Origin: Priestia iocasae
Lineage (GTDB): Bacteria > Bacillota > Bacilli > Bacillales > Bacillaceae_H
Length of the DNA stretch: 64,000 nucleotides
NCBI RefSeq assembly: GCF_016909075.1
Contig: NZ_JAFBFC010000005.1
Span: 186,001 to 250,000 of the forward strand
Direction: 5' to 3'
The translations under genes and the position numbers were made by a program. The notes under the pieces are model-generated. The model made no database searches, had not been told where the DNA came from, and saw nothing but the letters and a program-made list of their open reading frames with translations. Shown here piece by piece: positions 9,163-18,672 of this stretch. The first letter of the stretch is position 1, and each line of letters begins with the position of its first letter.

Positions 9163-12100
9163 TTACTTAATGTGCTGTAACGATTCAATTAACACTTTTG
9201 CCGATTGTGCTCTTGTTAGGTGCTGCCTTGGGGCAAATTCGCCATTTGCTTTACCCGTAATAACTCCTAATTCTTTTAATGTGCCAACGGCCTCTCTTGC
9301 ATAAGGAGAAATGTTCTCATAATCCTTGAACGATTGATAATTACCCGTTGGAGCCTGTATGTTTAAGTGCTCATAAAGCCTTGTGATGATTAACGCCATT
9401 TGTTCACGTGAAATAGGCTGATGAGGTTGAAATGCGCCATGATTTCCTTTTACAAGACCTATTTCTGCCGCTTTTAAAATGTAAGGCGTATAGTATTCTC
9501 CTTTTTTTACATCTTTAAATGTTGCTTGATATGTGTGCTCTTCTAAATGTAGCGCACGTCCAATCATTGTAACAAATTGACCTCGTGTAACAGACTTACT
9601 TGGATGAAATTTAGTCTGTGTCACACCTGTTGTCATGCCTTTATCTACTAGCTCCTGAATGTACGTTTTTGCCCACTCATAGCCAACAGGTACATCGTTA
9701 AAAGGGAACTTCTCCTGAGTTGGATCTACTTTTCCTTCTAGCACAAATGTGCTAAGAGCTGGTACTTTTACACGATTACCCTTTATTTTTTGAATCACTT
9801 TTGTACCTGCCACTTTTCCATTTACAAGTAAAGACCAATCTCCCTTGCCAGGAAGCGTCATGTCTATTTCGTTTTGATTTGCATTATGAATCACCACAAG
9901 CTGCTTTGTTGGGTTCTTCTTTGCTGGATCTGTTAATGTATAAGCGACAGCATTGTTCGGTGCTTTCACAAATGCTAAGTTTTGTTTGATTTCTTCTGCT
10001 GTTGCCATACGGAAGGCAGGATATTGCTTACGTAACTCAATTAAGCCTTTCATGTATTCAACTTCTTGGTCAAATGCACCACGACGCGTCCAGTCTAATT
10101 GGTTCACTGCATCCGATGACTTGTAACTGTTATGGTCGCCACCTTTTGTCCGCATAAACTCTTGACCTGCATGAATGAATGACATACCTTGTGATGTTAA
10201 AATCATTGAAGAAGCTAATTTATGCATCTGCTTGCGCTCTTGCTCGCTTGCTTTTGGATTTGTTAAGAACAATTTATCCCAAAGTGTGTGGTTGTCATGC
10301 GCTTCTACGTACGTTACCACTTGCTCAGGATCTTTATACGTAGCTGTTGAAGCATCGTAATCAATGCCACCTGCTACACTTTTCTTCATGATGTCTTCTA
10401 GCCCTTGCTTTCCATTTACGAAGCCACTATCATCATCATAAAACACGCTGCCTTTTAAGCCATCACGAATCGCATCGTTAAAGTGAGCTACTCCTGGCAT
10501 TTGACCTGCATTTTTTTGATTGGCTTTTTGATCAGCAGGAAGTGGGGTATTAAGGTCCCATCCTTCTCCAAGAACGATAATACTTGGATCAATTTTATTT
10601 AATGCGTCACGAACCTCATTCATTGTTTGCACATCATGAATTCCCATTAAGTCAAAGCGGAATCCATCTAGATTGTATTCCTTTGCCCAATATGTCACAG
10701 AATCCACAATGAATTTTCTCATCATGTTACGCTCTGAAGCAGTGTCATTTCCAACACCTGTTCCGTTTGCCAGCGTTCCATCTGCGTTATAGCGGAAGTA
10801 GTAGCCTGGCACAAGCTGGTTAAAGTTTGATTCGTTTACTGCGTACATATGGTTATACACGACATCCATAATGACACGTAAATCATTTTTATGAAGAGAC
10901 TGCACCATCTGTTTCATTTCGTTAATACGTACTTTCGGTTCGTAAGGATTCGTTGAATACGAACCTTCTGGTGCATTGTAGTTCTTCGGATCATAGCCCC
11001 AGTTATATTGAGGTTGATCTAATTTCGTCTCATCAACCGTTCGATAATCGTAAATAGGGATGAACTGAACGTGTGTAGCACCTACATCCTTCATATGGTC
11101 TAAGCCTGTTTTGGCTCCACCTGGACCTCTTGTTCCTTCTTCTGTTACACCTAAAAACTTACCTTTGTTTTTAATTCCACTTTCCGGATGCATGGATAAA
11201 TCACGAACGTGTAGCTCATAGATAATGGCATCCTCTGGCTTTTGTAAAGCAGGCTTTTTAGACGGCCATTTACTTGGATTTGTTGTGTTTAAATCAACAA
11301 CTGCTCCTTTGTCACCATTGACTGTGACAGCACGCGCATATGGATCGACGGCTTCGTTCCATTTGTCTCCAATTTTGACCTTGTACGTGTAAATAAGACC
11401 GTCTTGATCACCGTTTCGTTCAGCCGTCCACGTACCTTTTTCTGCTTTTTTCATTGCCACTTCTGTTCCTGTGGAATCATCCCATTTTTTATAGGTCACA
11501 AGCTTCGCTTCACTCGCTGTTGGAGCCCACAAACGGAATGTGGTTTTTTCTTTCGTATACGTATTTCCTAAGTCGCTTCCTTGATAATAAAACAGCTCGT
11601 CAAACTCTTTTGAACGGACAGCTTCTCCTACTTCAACGGTTGCACTGCCAAAAAGCTCTTTGGAAATCGTGTAAGATTTCGTTAAATCTAATGCATCTTC
11701 TGTCACAATGCGTACTTTATTCGTTGTCTCGTCTTTTTCATTAAATGAAACCACTTCTTTGATGGTAGCTCCCTCTAATGTAATTCCTGCATTGTTTTCT
11801 TCTTTTACTGAAAATGGAACATTCGTCTCAAACGTAATTTCATTCATTTTATCAATCGCTGCACGAACGATTTTTGGGTTGCGGTCGATGTTACTTGGAT
11901 CATAAAAGACACGTTCCATTCCTTGTGCAATCCAAATTTCAGCGGAACCATCTTTATTAAATTTTGTCACGTATCGATCGTTAAATTCTTTATTTGCCCA
12001 GTCATTGCCTTCTACACTTTGACGGACAATAAATCCAACTTTCTTAATGCCTTCTGGATTTGATAATTCGACGGTTGCTACTTTTCCAAACTCATCTTCT

Positions 12101-12618
12101 CCTGTAAATGTAACAGCTTGTCCATCCTTTCCTTCTGGCCACGCCCACACGTTCCACCCGTCATAACGTTGATCATAACGAGAATAGTGAATCGTTAGCT
12201 TCACCTTTTCATAAGAAGGAAATTCACGATATTCGCCATCAGGCGGCTCTGTATAAGTCGCTTCGTCTCCACCTTTTATCCATACTTCCCCTTCACCGTT
12301 TTGGATGTCAATCCAACGGTCTTCTCCATCTTTTTCCCATGTATCTGTACGGACAATAAATCCAACGCGCTTTACATCTCCTGGCACTTCAATTTCAGCA
12401 TACTTGCCAAACGCATCTTCTCCCGTAAACTCATAGGCTTTTCCATCTCCACCTTCAGGCCATACCCATAAGTTCCAATCCTTTTTATTGTCAGGTGTTT
12501 CTTGATAATGAATCGTTACTTTTGTTGTATTTGCAAACGTTTGCATTGGAAAGCTCGAAAAAATTGATGCAATCATTGCAAAAATCGTTACTATAGCAAA
12601 CCACCGCTTTGCTCTCAC
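9163..12618 (-). CDS. pulA: Cell-surface type I pullulanase with CBM41 and SLH domains
   Basis: 1151-residue secreted enzyme that hydrolyses alpha-1,6 branches of pullulan and starch. Order: signal peptide (about 1-29, cut near QTFA/N), two CBM41-type starch-binding repeats (about 32-128 and 137-240, each with W(N)xWxWPEG), CBM48-like region, then the GH13 barrel. Barrel motifs seen are YNWGYDP, DVVYNH (about 583), GFRFDLMG (nucleophile Asp, about 652), GEGWD (acid/base Glu, about 682) and VEAHDNHT (about 770). Three SLH repeats (about 975-1151; FNDVP, FKDVK, FKDYE) should hold it on the cell wall. The start is GTG with GGAG 4 bases before it. A LacI/MalR-type palindrome lies inside the signal-peptide coding part. 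SLH anchoring is common in clostridial amylopullulanases and less so in Bacillus. Confidence 0.95.
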   Translation of the reverse strand: MRAKRWFAIVTIFAMIASIFSSFPMQTFANTTKVTIHYQETPDNKKDWNLWVWPEGGDGKAYEFTGEDAFGKYAEIEVPGDVKRVGFIVRTDTWEKDGEDRWIDIQNGEGEVWIKGGDEATYTEPPDGEYREFPSYEKVKLTIHYSRYDQRYDGWNVWAWPEGKDGQAVTFTGEDEFGKVATVELSNPEGIKKVGFIVRQSVEGNDWANKEFNDRYVTKFNKDGSAEIWIAQGMERVFYDPSNIDRNPKIVRAAIDKMNEITFETNVPFSVKEENNAGITLEGATIKEVVSFNEKDETTNKVRIVTEDALDLTKSYTISKELFGSATVEVGEAVRSKEFDELFYYQGSDLGNTYTKEKTTFRLWAPTASEAKLVTYKKWDDSTGTEVAMKKAEKGTWTAERNGDQDGLIYTYKVKIGDKWNEAVDPYARAVTVNGDKGAVVDLNTTNPSKWPSKKPALQKPEDAIIYELHVRDLSMHPESGIKNKGKFLGVTEEGTRGPGGAKTGLDHMKDVGATHVQFIPIYDYRTVDETKLDQPQYNWGYDPKNYNAPEGSYSTNPYEPKVRINEMKQMVQSLHKNDLRVIMDVVYNHMYAVNESNFNQLVPGYYFRYNADGTLANGTGVGNDTASERNMMRKFIVDSVTYWAKEYNLDGFRFDLMGIHDVQTMNEVRDALNKIDPSIIVLGEGWDLNTPLPADQKANQKNAGQMPGVAHFNDAIRDGLKGSVFYDDDSGFVNGKQGLEDIMKKSVAGGIDYDASTATYKDPEQVVTYVEAHDNHTLWDKLFLTNPKASEQERKQMHKLASSMILTSQGMSFIHAGQEFMRTKGGDHNSYKSSDAVNQLDWTRRGAFDQEVEYMKGLIELRKQYPAFRMATAEEIKQNLAFVKAPNNAVAYTLTDPAKKNPTKQLVVIHNANQNEIDMTLPGKGDWSLLVNGKVAGTKVIQKIKGNRVKVPALSTFVLEGKVDPTQEKFPFNDVPVGYEWAKTYIQELVDKGMTTGVTQTKFHPSKSVTRGQFVTMIGRALHLEEHTYQATFKDVKKGEYYTPYILKAAEIGLVKGNHGAFQPHQPISREQMALIITRLYEHLNIQAPTGNYQSFKDYENISPYAREAVGTLKELGVITGKANGEFAPRQHLTRAQSAKVLIESLQHIK
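12532..12545. promoter_or_regulatory. LacI/MalR- or CcpA-type operator inside pulA
   Basis: Perfect 14-base palindrome TGCAAACGTTTGCA with the central CG typical of LacI-family operators. It lies about 75 bases inside the pullulanase frame, at the end of the signal peptide region, and could act as a roadblock operator. It fits a MalR-type site better than the cre consensus. Confidence 0.55.
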
Positions 12619-12825
12619 TTTACTCCATCCCCTTTTTAATCTAGTAAAGAATAAATCTATTATACAAAATATGGAAAAGCTTGCACAACATAATTGTTTG
12701 AATATTTTACAATTAAAGTCAAAAGTCCTACATCGGAACGAACAAAAAAAGGACGAAAAATTCTCTATTTATTTCATGACAGCAAGCTATAATTGAACTA
12801 TGAATGTATAAGAAGGAGAACTTCA

Positions 12826-14133
12826 ATGAATACAACGATTGAAAAGAAACAATTTAAAATTGAGCGTTATGGGCTAGAGGCTGTTCCAAAAGAGCTACGC
12901 CAGACAAAATGGTATGAGTATGCTAGTTTACAAGCAGCGTTCGCGGTAAATGCGGGTAACTTTCTTGTTCCTGCTTTCGCCGTTTTACAAGGTGGCCTTT
13001 CCATCACTGCAGCCATTATCTCAACAACAATCGGAGCTGCACTTGCTTTTTTACTTGTTTCTTTTTTATCTATTCCAGGTGCACAGCACGGTATCCCCGC
13101 TCAATATGCAATGCGATCCATATTAGGAGTTCAAGGGGCTCAGTGGATTTCTTCTCCTATTCGCTCTCTTACATCCTTATATTGGTTTAGTGTACAAGTA
13201 ATTGGAGGAGCTTACGTTATACAAGAGGTTGTATTAAGCTCGTTTCGTATTCACATTCCTTTCCCAGCAATTACGTTGGTTCTAAGTAGTCTAATGATTG
13301 TTCTATCGCTTATAGGATTTGATGCGGTAAAGAGCGTGACAAAGAAGCTTTTTCCTGTTCTCTTTATTGGGCAAACCGTGATGCTTGTGCTATTTATACG
13401 TTCCGAACCAATCGTCTCCACTTCTCAAACGACAGACACCTCTTCATCATTTTTTACTATGATTTTTTTTGCTAGTTTAGCATTTATGCAATACGTATCA
13501 GGTGTAAGTGCCTCTTCGGATATGACTCGATACGCTAAATCAATCAAACATGGTTTTTATGGTGTTCTCATTGGAAACGTATGGGGCTTTTTTGTGACCG
13601 CCATCTTAGGTGCGTTTAGCGCTGGCCTTTTTCAACATGTAAATCCTTATGTAGCCGCGATGTCTTTAACAAATTCTAAATGGGTCATTTTCTTTATTTT
13701 ACTGTGCACTCTTCTATCTATGATTTCTATTAATTTAAGTAATGCCTACACAGGTGGACTTAGCTTATTGAATAGCTTTCCGGCGCTAGGCAGGGTAAAG
13801 GCTTCCCTCCTATTTGGAGCGTTTGCTCTTATGTTAAGCATGCTTCCACAACTTGTGAATGAAGCAAAGACTTATATTGCGTTATTAGGAGCGTTTATTG
13901 TCCCTCTTTCAAGCGTGATTGTTGCTGACTTTTTGTTGATTAAAAAAATGCGGTTTCGTGCAGCTTTTTCAAAAGAACAACATCGCTTTCATATACCAGC
14001 TCTTGTTCACCTACTCGCTGGTGTGATTGTTTATTTCCTTATTCCTGAAGCATTTTCTCCAGGCTTTATTACGTTTCTTTTTGTATTCATCAGTTACGGT
14101 GTCTTCCATCCATTTTTAACAAAAGCGAACTAA
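12826..14133 (+). CDS. NCS1-family nucleobase/hydantoin-type permease
   Basis: 435-residue membrane protein with about 12 hydrophobic segments, of the NCS1 family that imports purines, cytosine, allantoin or related compounds by cation symport. Family-like features include the N-terminal IERYGLEAVPKELRQTKWYE region, the Gly/Ala-rich first helices and YVSGVSASSDMTRYAKS in the middle. I chose ATG 12826 because AAGGAG lies just upstream; a further upstream ATG has no ribosome site. A TATAAT sits at 12788-12793. The gene stands alone between the pullulanase and the desaturase, so context does not tell the substrate. Confidence 0.85.
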   Translation: MNTTIEKKQFKIERYGLEAVPKELRQTKWYEYASLQAAFAVNAGNFLVPAFAVLQGGLSITAAIISTTIGAALAFLLVSFLSIPGAQHGIPAQYAMRSILGVQGAQWISSPIRSLTSLYWFSVQVIGGAYVIQEVVLSSFRIHIPFPAITLVLSSLMIVLSLIGFDAVKSVTKKLFPVLFIGQTVMLVLFIRSEPIVSTSQTTDTSSSFFTMIFFASLAFMQYVSGVSASSDMTRYAKSIKHGFYGVLIGNVWGFFVTAILGAFSAGLFQHVNPYVAAMSLTNSKWVIFFILLCTLLSMISINLSNAYTGGLSLLNSFPALGRVKASLLFGAFALMLSMLPQLVNEAKTYIALLGAFIVPLSSVIVADFLLIKKMRFRAAFSKEQHRFHIPALVHLLAGVIVYFLIPEAFSPGFITFLFVFISYGVFHPFLTKAN

Positions 14134-14139
14134 TCAACA

Positions 14140-14185
14140 AAACCCCCCTGCGCTTCATTTCAACAGAAGCGTCAGGAGGGTTTAT
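14140..14185. terminator. Rho-independent terminator
   Basis: Long G/C-rich stem AACCCCCCTGCGCTTC / GAAGCGTCAGGAGGGTTT with small bulges, between the convergent permease and desaturase genes. Confidence 0.85.
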
Positions 14186-14207
14186 TTGTACAAGTAAGGA
14201 CGTTGCA

Positions 14208-15299
14208 CTACATCGTTTTTTTCTTTTTCGATAACGAAACTTTTTCTTTTAATTCTCCTACACGGTGCTTAATATGATCTGCGTCTAAACCATTCCCTAA
14301 AGAGCCGTACATTTTATTTTGATAGGGATCGACTAATTCACTTCCTTGGTAATACACACGTGGTGTTTTCCAAAGAGCAATCATCGCTTTTACGAACGTC
14401 ATCTCATGATAGCGATCAGGCCACATACGCTTAATATGCTGCTTCACTAACGGATAATATTTAGGGTTCATTCCAGGGAACAAATGATGTTCTGTATGAT
14501 AGGAAAAATTAAAGTGTAACACATCTACCCACTTCGGAACCGTAACCGTTAAGCAGTTTGCTAATGGATCATTAACAGGTACTAACGGATTTAGACGGTG
14601 ATTGGTTGCGATATATGACATGACAATAAAGTTTGCAATTAACAATGGTAATAAAAAGGCGAAAAACCATTTGGCTGGACCCATAATCACTAACAACGTC
14701 ACCCATGTTGCCCACGGAAGAACAAGTTGAAGCCAAACCTCTGGACGCTTATTCGGCTTAAATTCACTAATATAAAGCTTGAACATTTTTAGTGAATGGA
14801 GTGAAAATGAAATCGCTAAAAAGCAAAAGCCTGCAAATGCACGAAATGAATGTGGAATTTGATACACCCAACGCAAGAAACGACTTCTGGCAATTTTATC
14901 AACTGTTGGCCAAGCATCTGGATCTTTGTCTTCATCTTGCGTATGAATATGGTGATTCATGTTGTGCCACTTTCTCCAAAGTCTTGGTCCTACACTTAAT
15001 GGGAAAAAGGAAACTGCTCCTAAAAAGTCACGAAGCCACGCTTTTCTTACAACCGTACCATGTAAAATTTCATGACCTAAAAATCCCATCGCAGCAAAGC
15101 TAGAGCCTAAAATCACCGATACACCAAGGCTAATCCATGGATTTAAGTCTAGTAAGCCAATTGTTAAAAAGCCCGCAATCACAATAAGAAGATAAGCGAG
15201 ACCACCAAAAAGACGAGTAGGGACAGGTTTAAAAGCCTTTTTAGGAAGATGCGGAGACACTCTCGCTGCATACCACCCAAATGTTTTTAATTCTTTCAT
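14208..15299 (-). CDS. Membrane fatty acid desaturase
   Basis: 363-residue di-iron membrane enzyme that puts a double bond into acyl chains of lipids, altering membrane fluidity. The three histidine boxes are visible: HEILHGT (about residue 74), HNMNHH (about 112) and HTEHHLFPG (about 266). Four or more membrane helices fall between them. It is clearly different from the B. subtilis Des sequence I recall, so regiospecificity is open. A strong promoter and a FapR-like operator lie about 190-235 bases upstream, suggesting control by the malonyl-CoA-sensing repressor of lipid synthesis rather than, or beside, a cold-shock two-component system. Confidence 0.93.
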   Translation of the reverse strand: MKELKTFGWYAARVSPHLPKKAFKPVPTRLFGGLAYLLIVIAGFLTIGLLDLNPWISLGVSVILGSSFAAMGFLGHEILHGTVVRKAWLRDFLGAVSFFPLSVGPRLWRKWHNMNHHIHTQDEDKDPDAWPTVDKIARSRFLRWVYQIPHSFRAFAGFCFLAISFSLHSLKMFKLYISEFKPNKRPEVWLQLVLPWATWVTLLVIMGPAKWFFAFLLPLLIANFIVMSYIATNHRLNPLVPVNDPLANCLTVTVPKWVDVLHFNFSYHTEHHLFPGMNPKYYPLVKQHIKRMWPDRYHEMTFVKAMIALWKTPRVYYQGSELVDPYQNKMYGSLGNGLDADHIKHRVGELKEKVSLSKKKKTM

Positions 15300-15480
15300 C
15301 GTGTTTGGCTCCTTTCATTTTTCAACTATCCTTATTTTGTCAGTAACTACTACATTCATTCATGTTGCTAAAAATGAAGAAACCACCTACTTCGTCACTT
15401 CAGATTCTCCTTATGCGTTGTTTAAACCAAATAGCAACATCATGATTTGTCTTAAAAATCTGTTTTTTACAATTACACTC

Positions 15481-15533
15481 ATCCTATCAGTATATTTTCA
15501 TACTTGTCAACAAATTTTATTACTTGGTACTAA
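15481..15533 (-). promoter_or_regulatory. Desaturase promoter with FapR-like operator
   Basis: On the minus strand: TTGACA (15505-15510) and TAGGAT (15481-15486) with an 18-base spacer that itself holds AGTATGAAAATATACT, an inverted repeat. Just upstream, 15517-15533 reads TTAGTACCAAGTAATAA, close to the 17-base FapR operator TTAGTACCTRGTACTAA. Matches were judged by eye. Confidence 0.6.
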
Positions 15534-15589
15534 CTATAGGTTATATTTCCTAGTGTAAACTATTTATATTATCACTCACACACCCATAA

Positions 15590-15620
15590 AAAAAAGGCTT
15601 CCATTAAGGATGCCTTTTAG
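15590..15620 (-). terminator. Terminator overlapping the end of the DEAD-box helicase gene
   Basis: Stem AAAAGGC / GCCTTTT whose 5' arm is within the last codons and whose loop holds the stop codon; a run of eight T follows on the minus strand. Confidence 0.75.
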
Positions 15621-16914
15621 TACGAGATTGTGTCGTTTTTTTTGTATTCGAGCGTTTACGATTGGATTGTGATGCAAAACGACCTTGCTTCTTTGCAGCA
15701 GTATGAGAAGTTTGAGCACCACCTGTGCGTTTTTTCTTATTATCATGTCTCTTTTCCTTGCCGCCTTGCTCTTCTTGTCCAGAAGTAGATGAAGCAGGTT
15801 CTAGCTCAATCTTCTTTCGTTTAATGGTTTGATTAATTCCTTTTTCAATCATTTGTAAGTAATTTCGATCTTTTGCAGCGACAAACGTAACGGCTACTCC
15901 ATCTCCACCTGCACGTCCTGTACGGCCAATACGGTGAATATAACTTTCAACATCCTCTGGAATGTCGTAGTTAAACACATGAGTGACACCTTCTACATCT
16001 AATCCACGAGCCGCTACATCGGTTGCAACTAAAAATTGAATATCTGCTTTACGGAACCGCTCCATGACTTTTTCACGCTTATTTTGTGATAAATCACCAT
16101 GTAGTTCATCAGAGTTATAGCCATGTTGCTTTAATGCCTCTTGTAGCTTGCTCACCCTTCTTTTTGTTCGGCAAAAGATAACCGCTAAAAACGGGCGATA
16201 TGCATCTAACACATGAAACAGCGTGGCTTGCTTCGCACGATCTGTTGTTTCAATGACAGACTGCTTAATATCTGTTAGTGTGATTTGAGCACTTTTTACT
16301 TTCACTCTCTCAGGTTTATTCATATAGACCTTCGCTAGGCGCTGCACTTCATCTGGCATGGTTGCAGAAAAGAGCATGGTTTGCCTGTTCACGCTTGTTG
16401 CTTTAATGATGTCTTCTACTTCATGTAAAAAGCCGATGTGAAGCATTTGATCAGCTTCATCTAATACAAGTTGAGTGACGGTTGAAAGGTCGAGTGTTCT
16501 TCGTCTCATATGATCGAGAATTCTTCCAGGTGTCCCAATCACAAGATGAACACCTCCACTTAACTTATTAATTTGTCGCTCCACGTCCTGTCCACCATAC
16601 ACAGCGAGCACATTCACTTCTGGCTTGTGACGAAGCACCTTTTTAACTTCATTCGTAATTTGTAACGCAAGCTCCCTTGTTGGTGCTACGATTAATCCTT
16701 GAACGCCTTTTGTTTCTGGTTCAATAGCTTGAATAAGCGGTAATGCAAAAGCAAATGTTTTCCCTGTGCCTGTTTGTGCCTGGGCAATTACATCTTTTCC
16801 TTCAAGTAATAACGGTATAGCCGCTTCTTGTACAGCAGTTGGCTGAGCAATTCCATTTTCTCGTAACGCTGAACTTAACTCTTTTTCAATTCCTAAACTT
16901 AAAAAATCTTGCAA
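15604..16914 (-). CDS. DEAD-box ATP-dependent RNA helicase
   Basis: 436-residue RNA helicase for unwinding RNA in ribosome assembly or mRNA decay. The core shows the Q motif ([10 protein letters not shown]...GIAQPTAVQ), [21 protein letters not shown], and in the second lobe TDVAARGLD and HRIGRTGR. The C-terminal tail of about 75 residues is Lys/Arg/Ser/Gln-rich and probably binds RNA without a fold. I chose TTG 16914 because AGAGGTG lies 6-7 bases before it and the product then starts at the usual point before the Q motif; the frame stays open to 16983 with no ribosome site. Which of the Bacillus Csh/YfmL paralogues it matches is unclear. Confidence 0.93.
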   Translation of the reverse strand: MQDFLSLGIEKELSSALRENGIAQPTAVQEAAIPLLLEGKDVIAQAQTGTGKTFAFALPLIQAIEPETKGVQGLIVAPTRELALQITNEVKKVLRHKPEVNVLAVYGGQDVERQINKLSGGVHLVIGTPGRILDHMRRRTLDLSTVTQLVLDEADQMLHIGFLHEVEDIIKATSVNRQTMLFSATMPDEVQRLAKVYMNKPERVKVKSAQITLTDIKQSVIETTDRAKQATLFHVLDAYRPFLAVIFCRTKRRVSKLQEALKQHGYNSDELHGDLSQNKREKVMERFRKADIQFLVATDVAARGLDVEGVTHVFNYDIPEDVESYIHRIGRTGRAGGDGVAVTFVAAKDRNYLQMIEKGINQTIKRKKIELEPASSTSGQEEQGGKEKRHDNKKKRTGGAQTSHTAAKKQGRFASQSNRKRSNTKKTTQSRTKRHP

Positions 16915-16993
16915 GTACGACACCTCTTTTTTTTTAGTAAATCTATTTATACGTATTTTAATGACAAACTCTAATCTAGCCATTTTCTACGGA

Positions 16994-18190
16994 TTAGCCA
17001 ATTTTCTTAATAAACACTACTTTTAAATAGTCGCCTTCTTTGAACTCTTTAATGGTCTTGAAATCCTCTGGTAATGAGAATTCTTCCATTAGTTGATAGT
17101 CCATATTCATTTCCTTAAAGGCATCTTTAATAAACCCCTTAAACTTCTTCATCCCGAATGAACTGCAATTTGTTGAAGCAACAATTGTCCCGTTGTCTTC
17201 TGTAATGGCAATGGCTTCTTTTAGTAAGTTTTTATAATCCTTCGATGCACTAAATGTGTGCTTTTTTGATCTTGCAAAGCTTGGTGGATCAAGGATAACG
17301 GTATCAAATTTTAGTTCTTTTTTTACCGCATACTTAAAATACTTAAATACATCTTCAACGATAATATCTTGCGCTTCAAAATCAATGTCATTAATACTAA
17401 ACTGCTCAATCGTTCGATTTAGGCTTCGATTGGCTAAATCAACACTCGTTGTCTTTGTTGCGCCACCTAAAGCAGCAAAGATCGAAAAAGCACCTGTATA
17501 TGAAAATGTATTTAATACACTTTTTCCGTTTGAGTATTTTTCCATAATCGTTTTACGCACATGTCGTTGATCTAAAAAGACACCCACCATGGCCCCTTCA
17601 TTCAAATAAATCGCAAAGCGAACACCATTTTCTTTTACGATGATTGGAAACTCTCCTCTTTTTCCCACCACGAACTCATCATCTTCAATGTATTTACCAT
17701 CTCGATCAAAACGTTTCTTTTCATAAATTGCCTTAAACTCTACAACTTCTTTTAAGGCTTCAATAATAAGAGGTTGAAACGTATAGATTCCTTTGCTGTA
17801 CCAATTAATCAAATAGTACCCATCAAAATAATCAATCGTAAAACCACCAATTCCGTCTCCTTCACCGTTGAATACACGAAAAGCTGTCGTCTCTTTATCT
17901 TCATAAAAAGAACGTCTTTCCTGTATAGCCGCTGTCAATTTACGCTTAAAAAACGCTTGATTCAAGGATTCATGTTCATTTTGACTAATAATCCAACCGT
18001 ACCCTTTGTTCTGTCTCCCATAGTATCCTTTTCCGATAAAATTCTTTTTCTCATCTACTAGCTTTATGATCGTTCCTTCTACTTTTAAATCTCGGCTATT
18101 TGTAATCGCTTCTTGATGGATAAGTGGATATCCACCTTTATACTTGCTGCTAAATTTACTGTTCACTTGTAATACGACTTCTGAACTCAT
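16994..18190 (-). CDS. Class I SAM-dependent rRNA cytosine methyltransferase (RlmI-like)
   Basis: 398-residue methyltransferase with an N-terminal PUA RNA-binding domain (about 1-75) and a C-terminal Rossmann domain. SAM-binding loop NTFSYTGAFSIFAALGGA, acidic VDLANRS and catalytic-region DPPSFARSKK are visible. The RlmI family makes m5C in 23S rRNA; exact target is inferred. ATG 18190 is preferred because GATAGG sits 9 bases before it; an ATG at 18199 directly abuts that site. It follows the DEAD-box gene in opposite transcription order (upstream of it on the minus strand, 79 bases from the helicase TTG), so both could be one RNA-related transcript. Confidence 0.88.
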   Translation of the reverse strand: MSSEVVLQVNSKFSSKYKGGYPLIHQEAITNSRDLKVEGTIIKLVDEKKNFIGKGYYGRQNKGYGWIISQNEHESLNQAFFKRKLTAAIQERRSFYEDKETTAFRVFNGEGDGIGGFTIDYFDGYYLINWYSKGIYTFQPLIIEALKEVVEFKAIYEKKRFDRDGKYIEDDEFVVGKRGEFPIIVKENGVRFAIYLNEGAMVGVFLDQRHVRKTIMEKYSNGKSVLNTFSYTGAFSIFAALGGATKTTSVDLANRSLNRTIEQFSINDIDFEAQDIIVEDVFKYFKYAVKKELKFDTVILDPPSFARSKKHTFSASKDYKNLLKEAIAITEDNGTIVASTNCSSFGMKKFKGFIKDAFKEMNMDYQLMEEFSLPEDFKTIKEFKEGDYLKVVFIKKIG

Positions 18191-18199
18191 GCATTTCAT

Positions 18200-18618
18200 C
18201 CTATCTACTTTTTTTCATCTATATTATATATAGTACCGAACAAACTGTTATCTAAACTTCCTTCATTTCCCCTTAAATGGTTCACATAAGCGAATGACAT
18301 CTGAGACGGTAGCCGCTTATGTCTAGAAAGGTGGACCTGACAATCTTTACAGAACGTAATTCTCTCCAGATGAATGGATATAGATGTGTCTTCTAACTAT
18401 AACAGAAATAGCATGTAACTGCTTTAACCGCTTTTTATACAAAATGTATAAACATCTATCACTTTTTTACCCATCTCAATGAAAATGCATGAAGGAAATT
18501 CAAGATTATAACCTCACTTCTACCTATTAATTTTACTATTTTAGTAAATCTTCCAAATCGTTAGATGTATATAGAAAATCTATAATTATACTTCTATGTA
18601 AATATATTTAAAATTTTT
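18200..18618. other. Gene-free stretch with one inverted repeat
   Basis: No convincing gene. ACATAAGCG (18284-18292) and CGCTTATGT (18314-18322) form a 9-base perfect inverted repeat around a 21-base loop without a T-run. The last 150 bases are very AT-rich and lead into the peptide transporter promoter. Confidence 0.4.
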
Positions 18619-18647
18619 TTGACAATTCTAGTAACCAAAAGTATTAT
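18619..18647 (+). promoter_or_regulatory. Strong sigma-A promoter of the peptide transporter
   Basis: TTGACA (18619-18624), 17-base spacer, TATTAT (18642-18647). The -35 is embedded in ATTTTTTTGACAATT, which differs from the CodY box consensus at three places, so CodY repression is possible but weakly supported. Confidence 0.75.
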
Positions 18648-18672
18648 ATTAGAAGAATAAGGAGGGTAACTG

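Noticed and set aside
15301-15558. Plus-strand frame of 85 codons upstream of the desaturase
   Set aside because: It lies over the desaturase promoter, operator and leader on the other strand and has no ribosome site.
18660-18672. Leader of the peptide transporter as a riboswitch
   Set aside because: The leader is too short (about 20 bases after the -10) to hold a known riboswitch or T-box.
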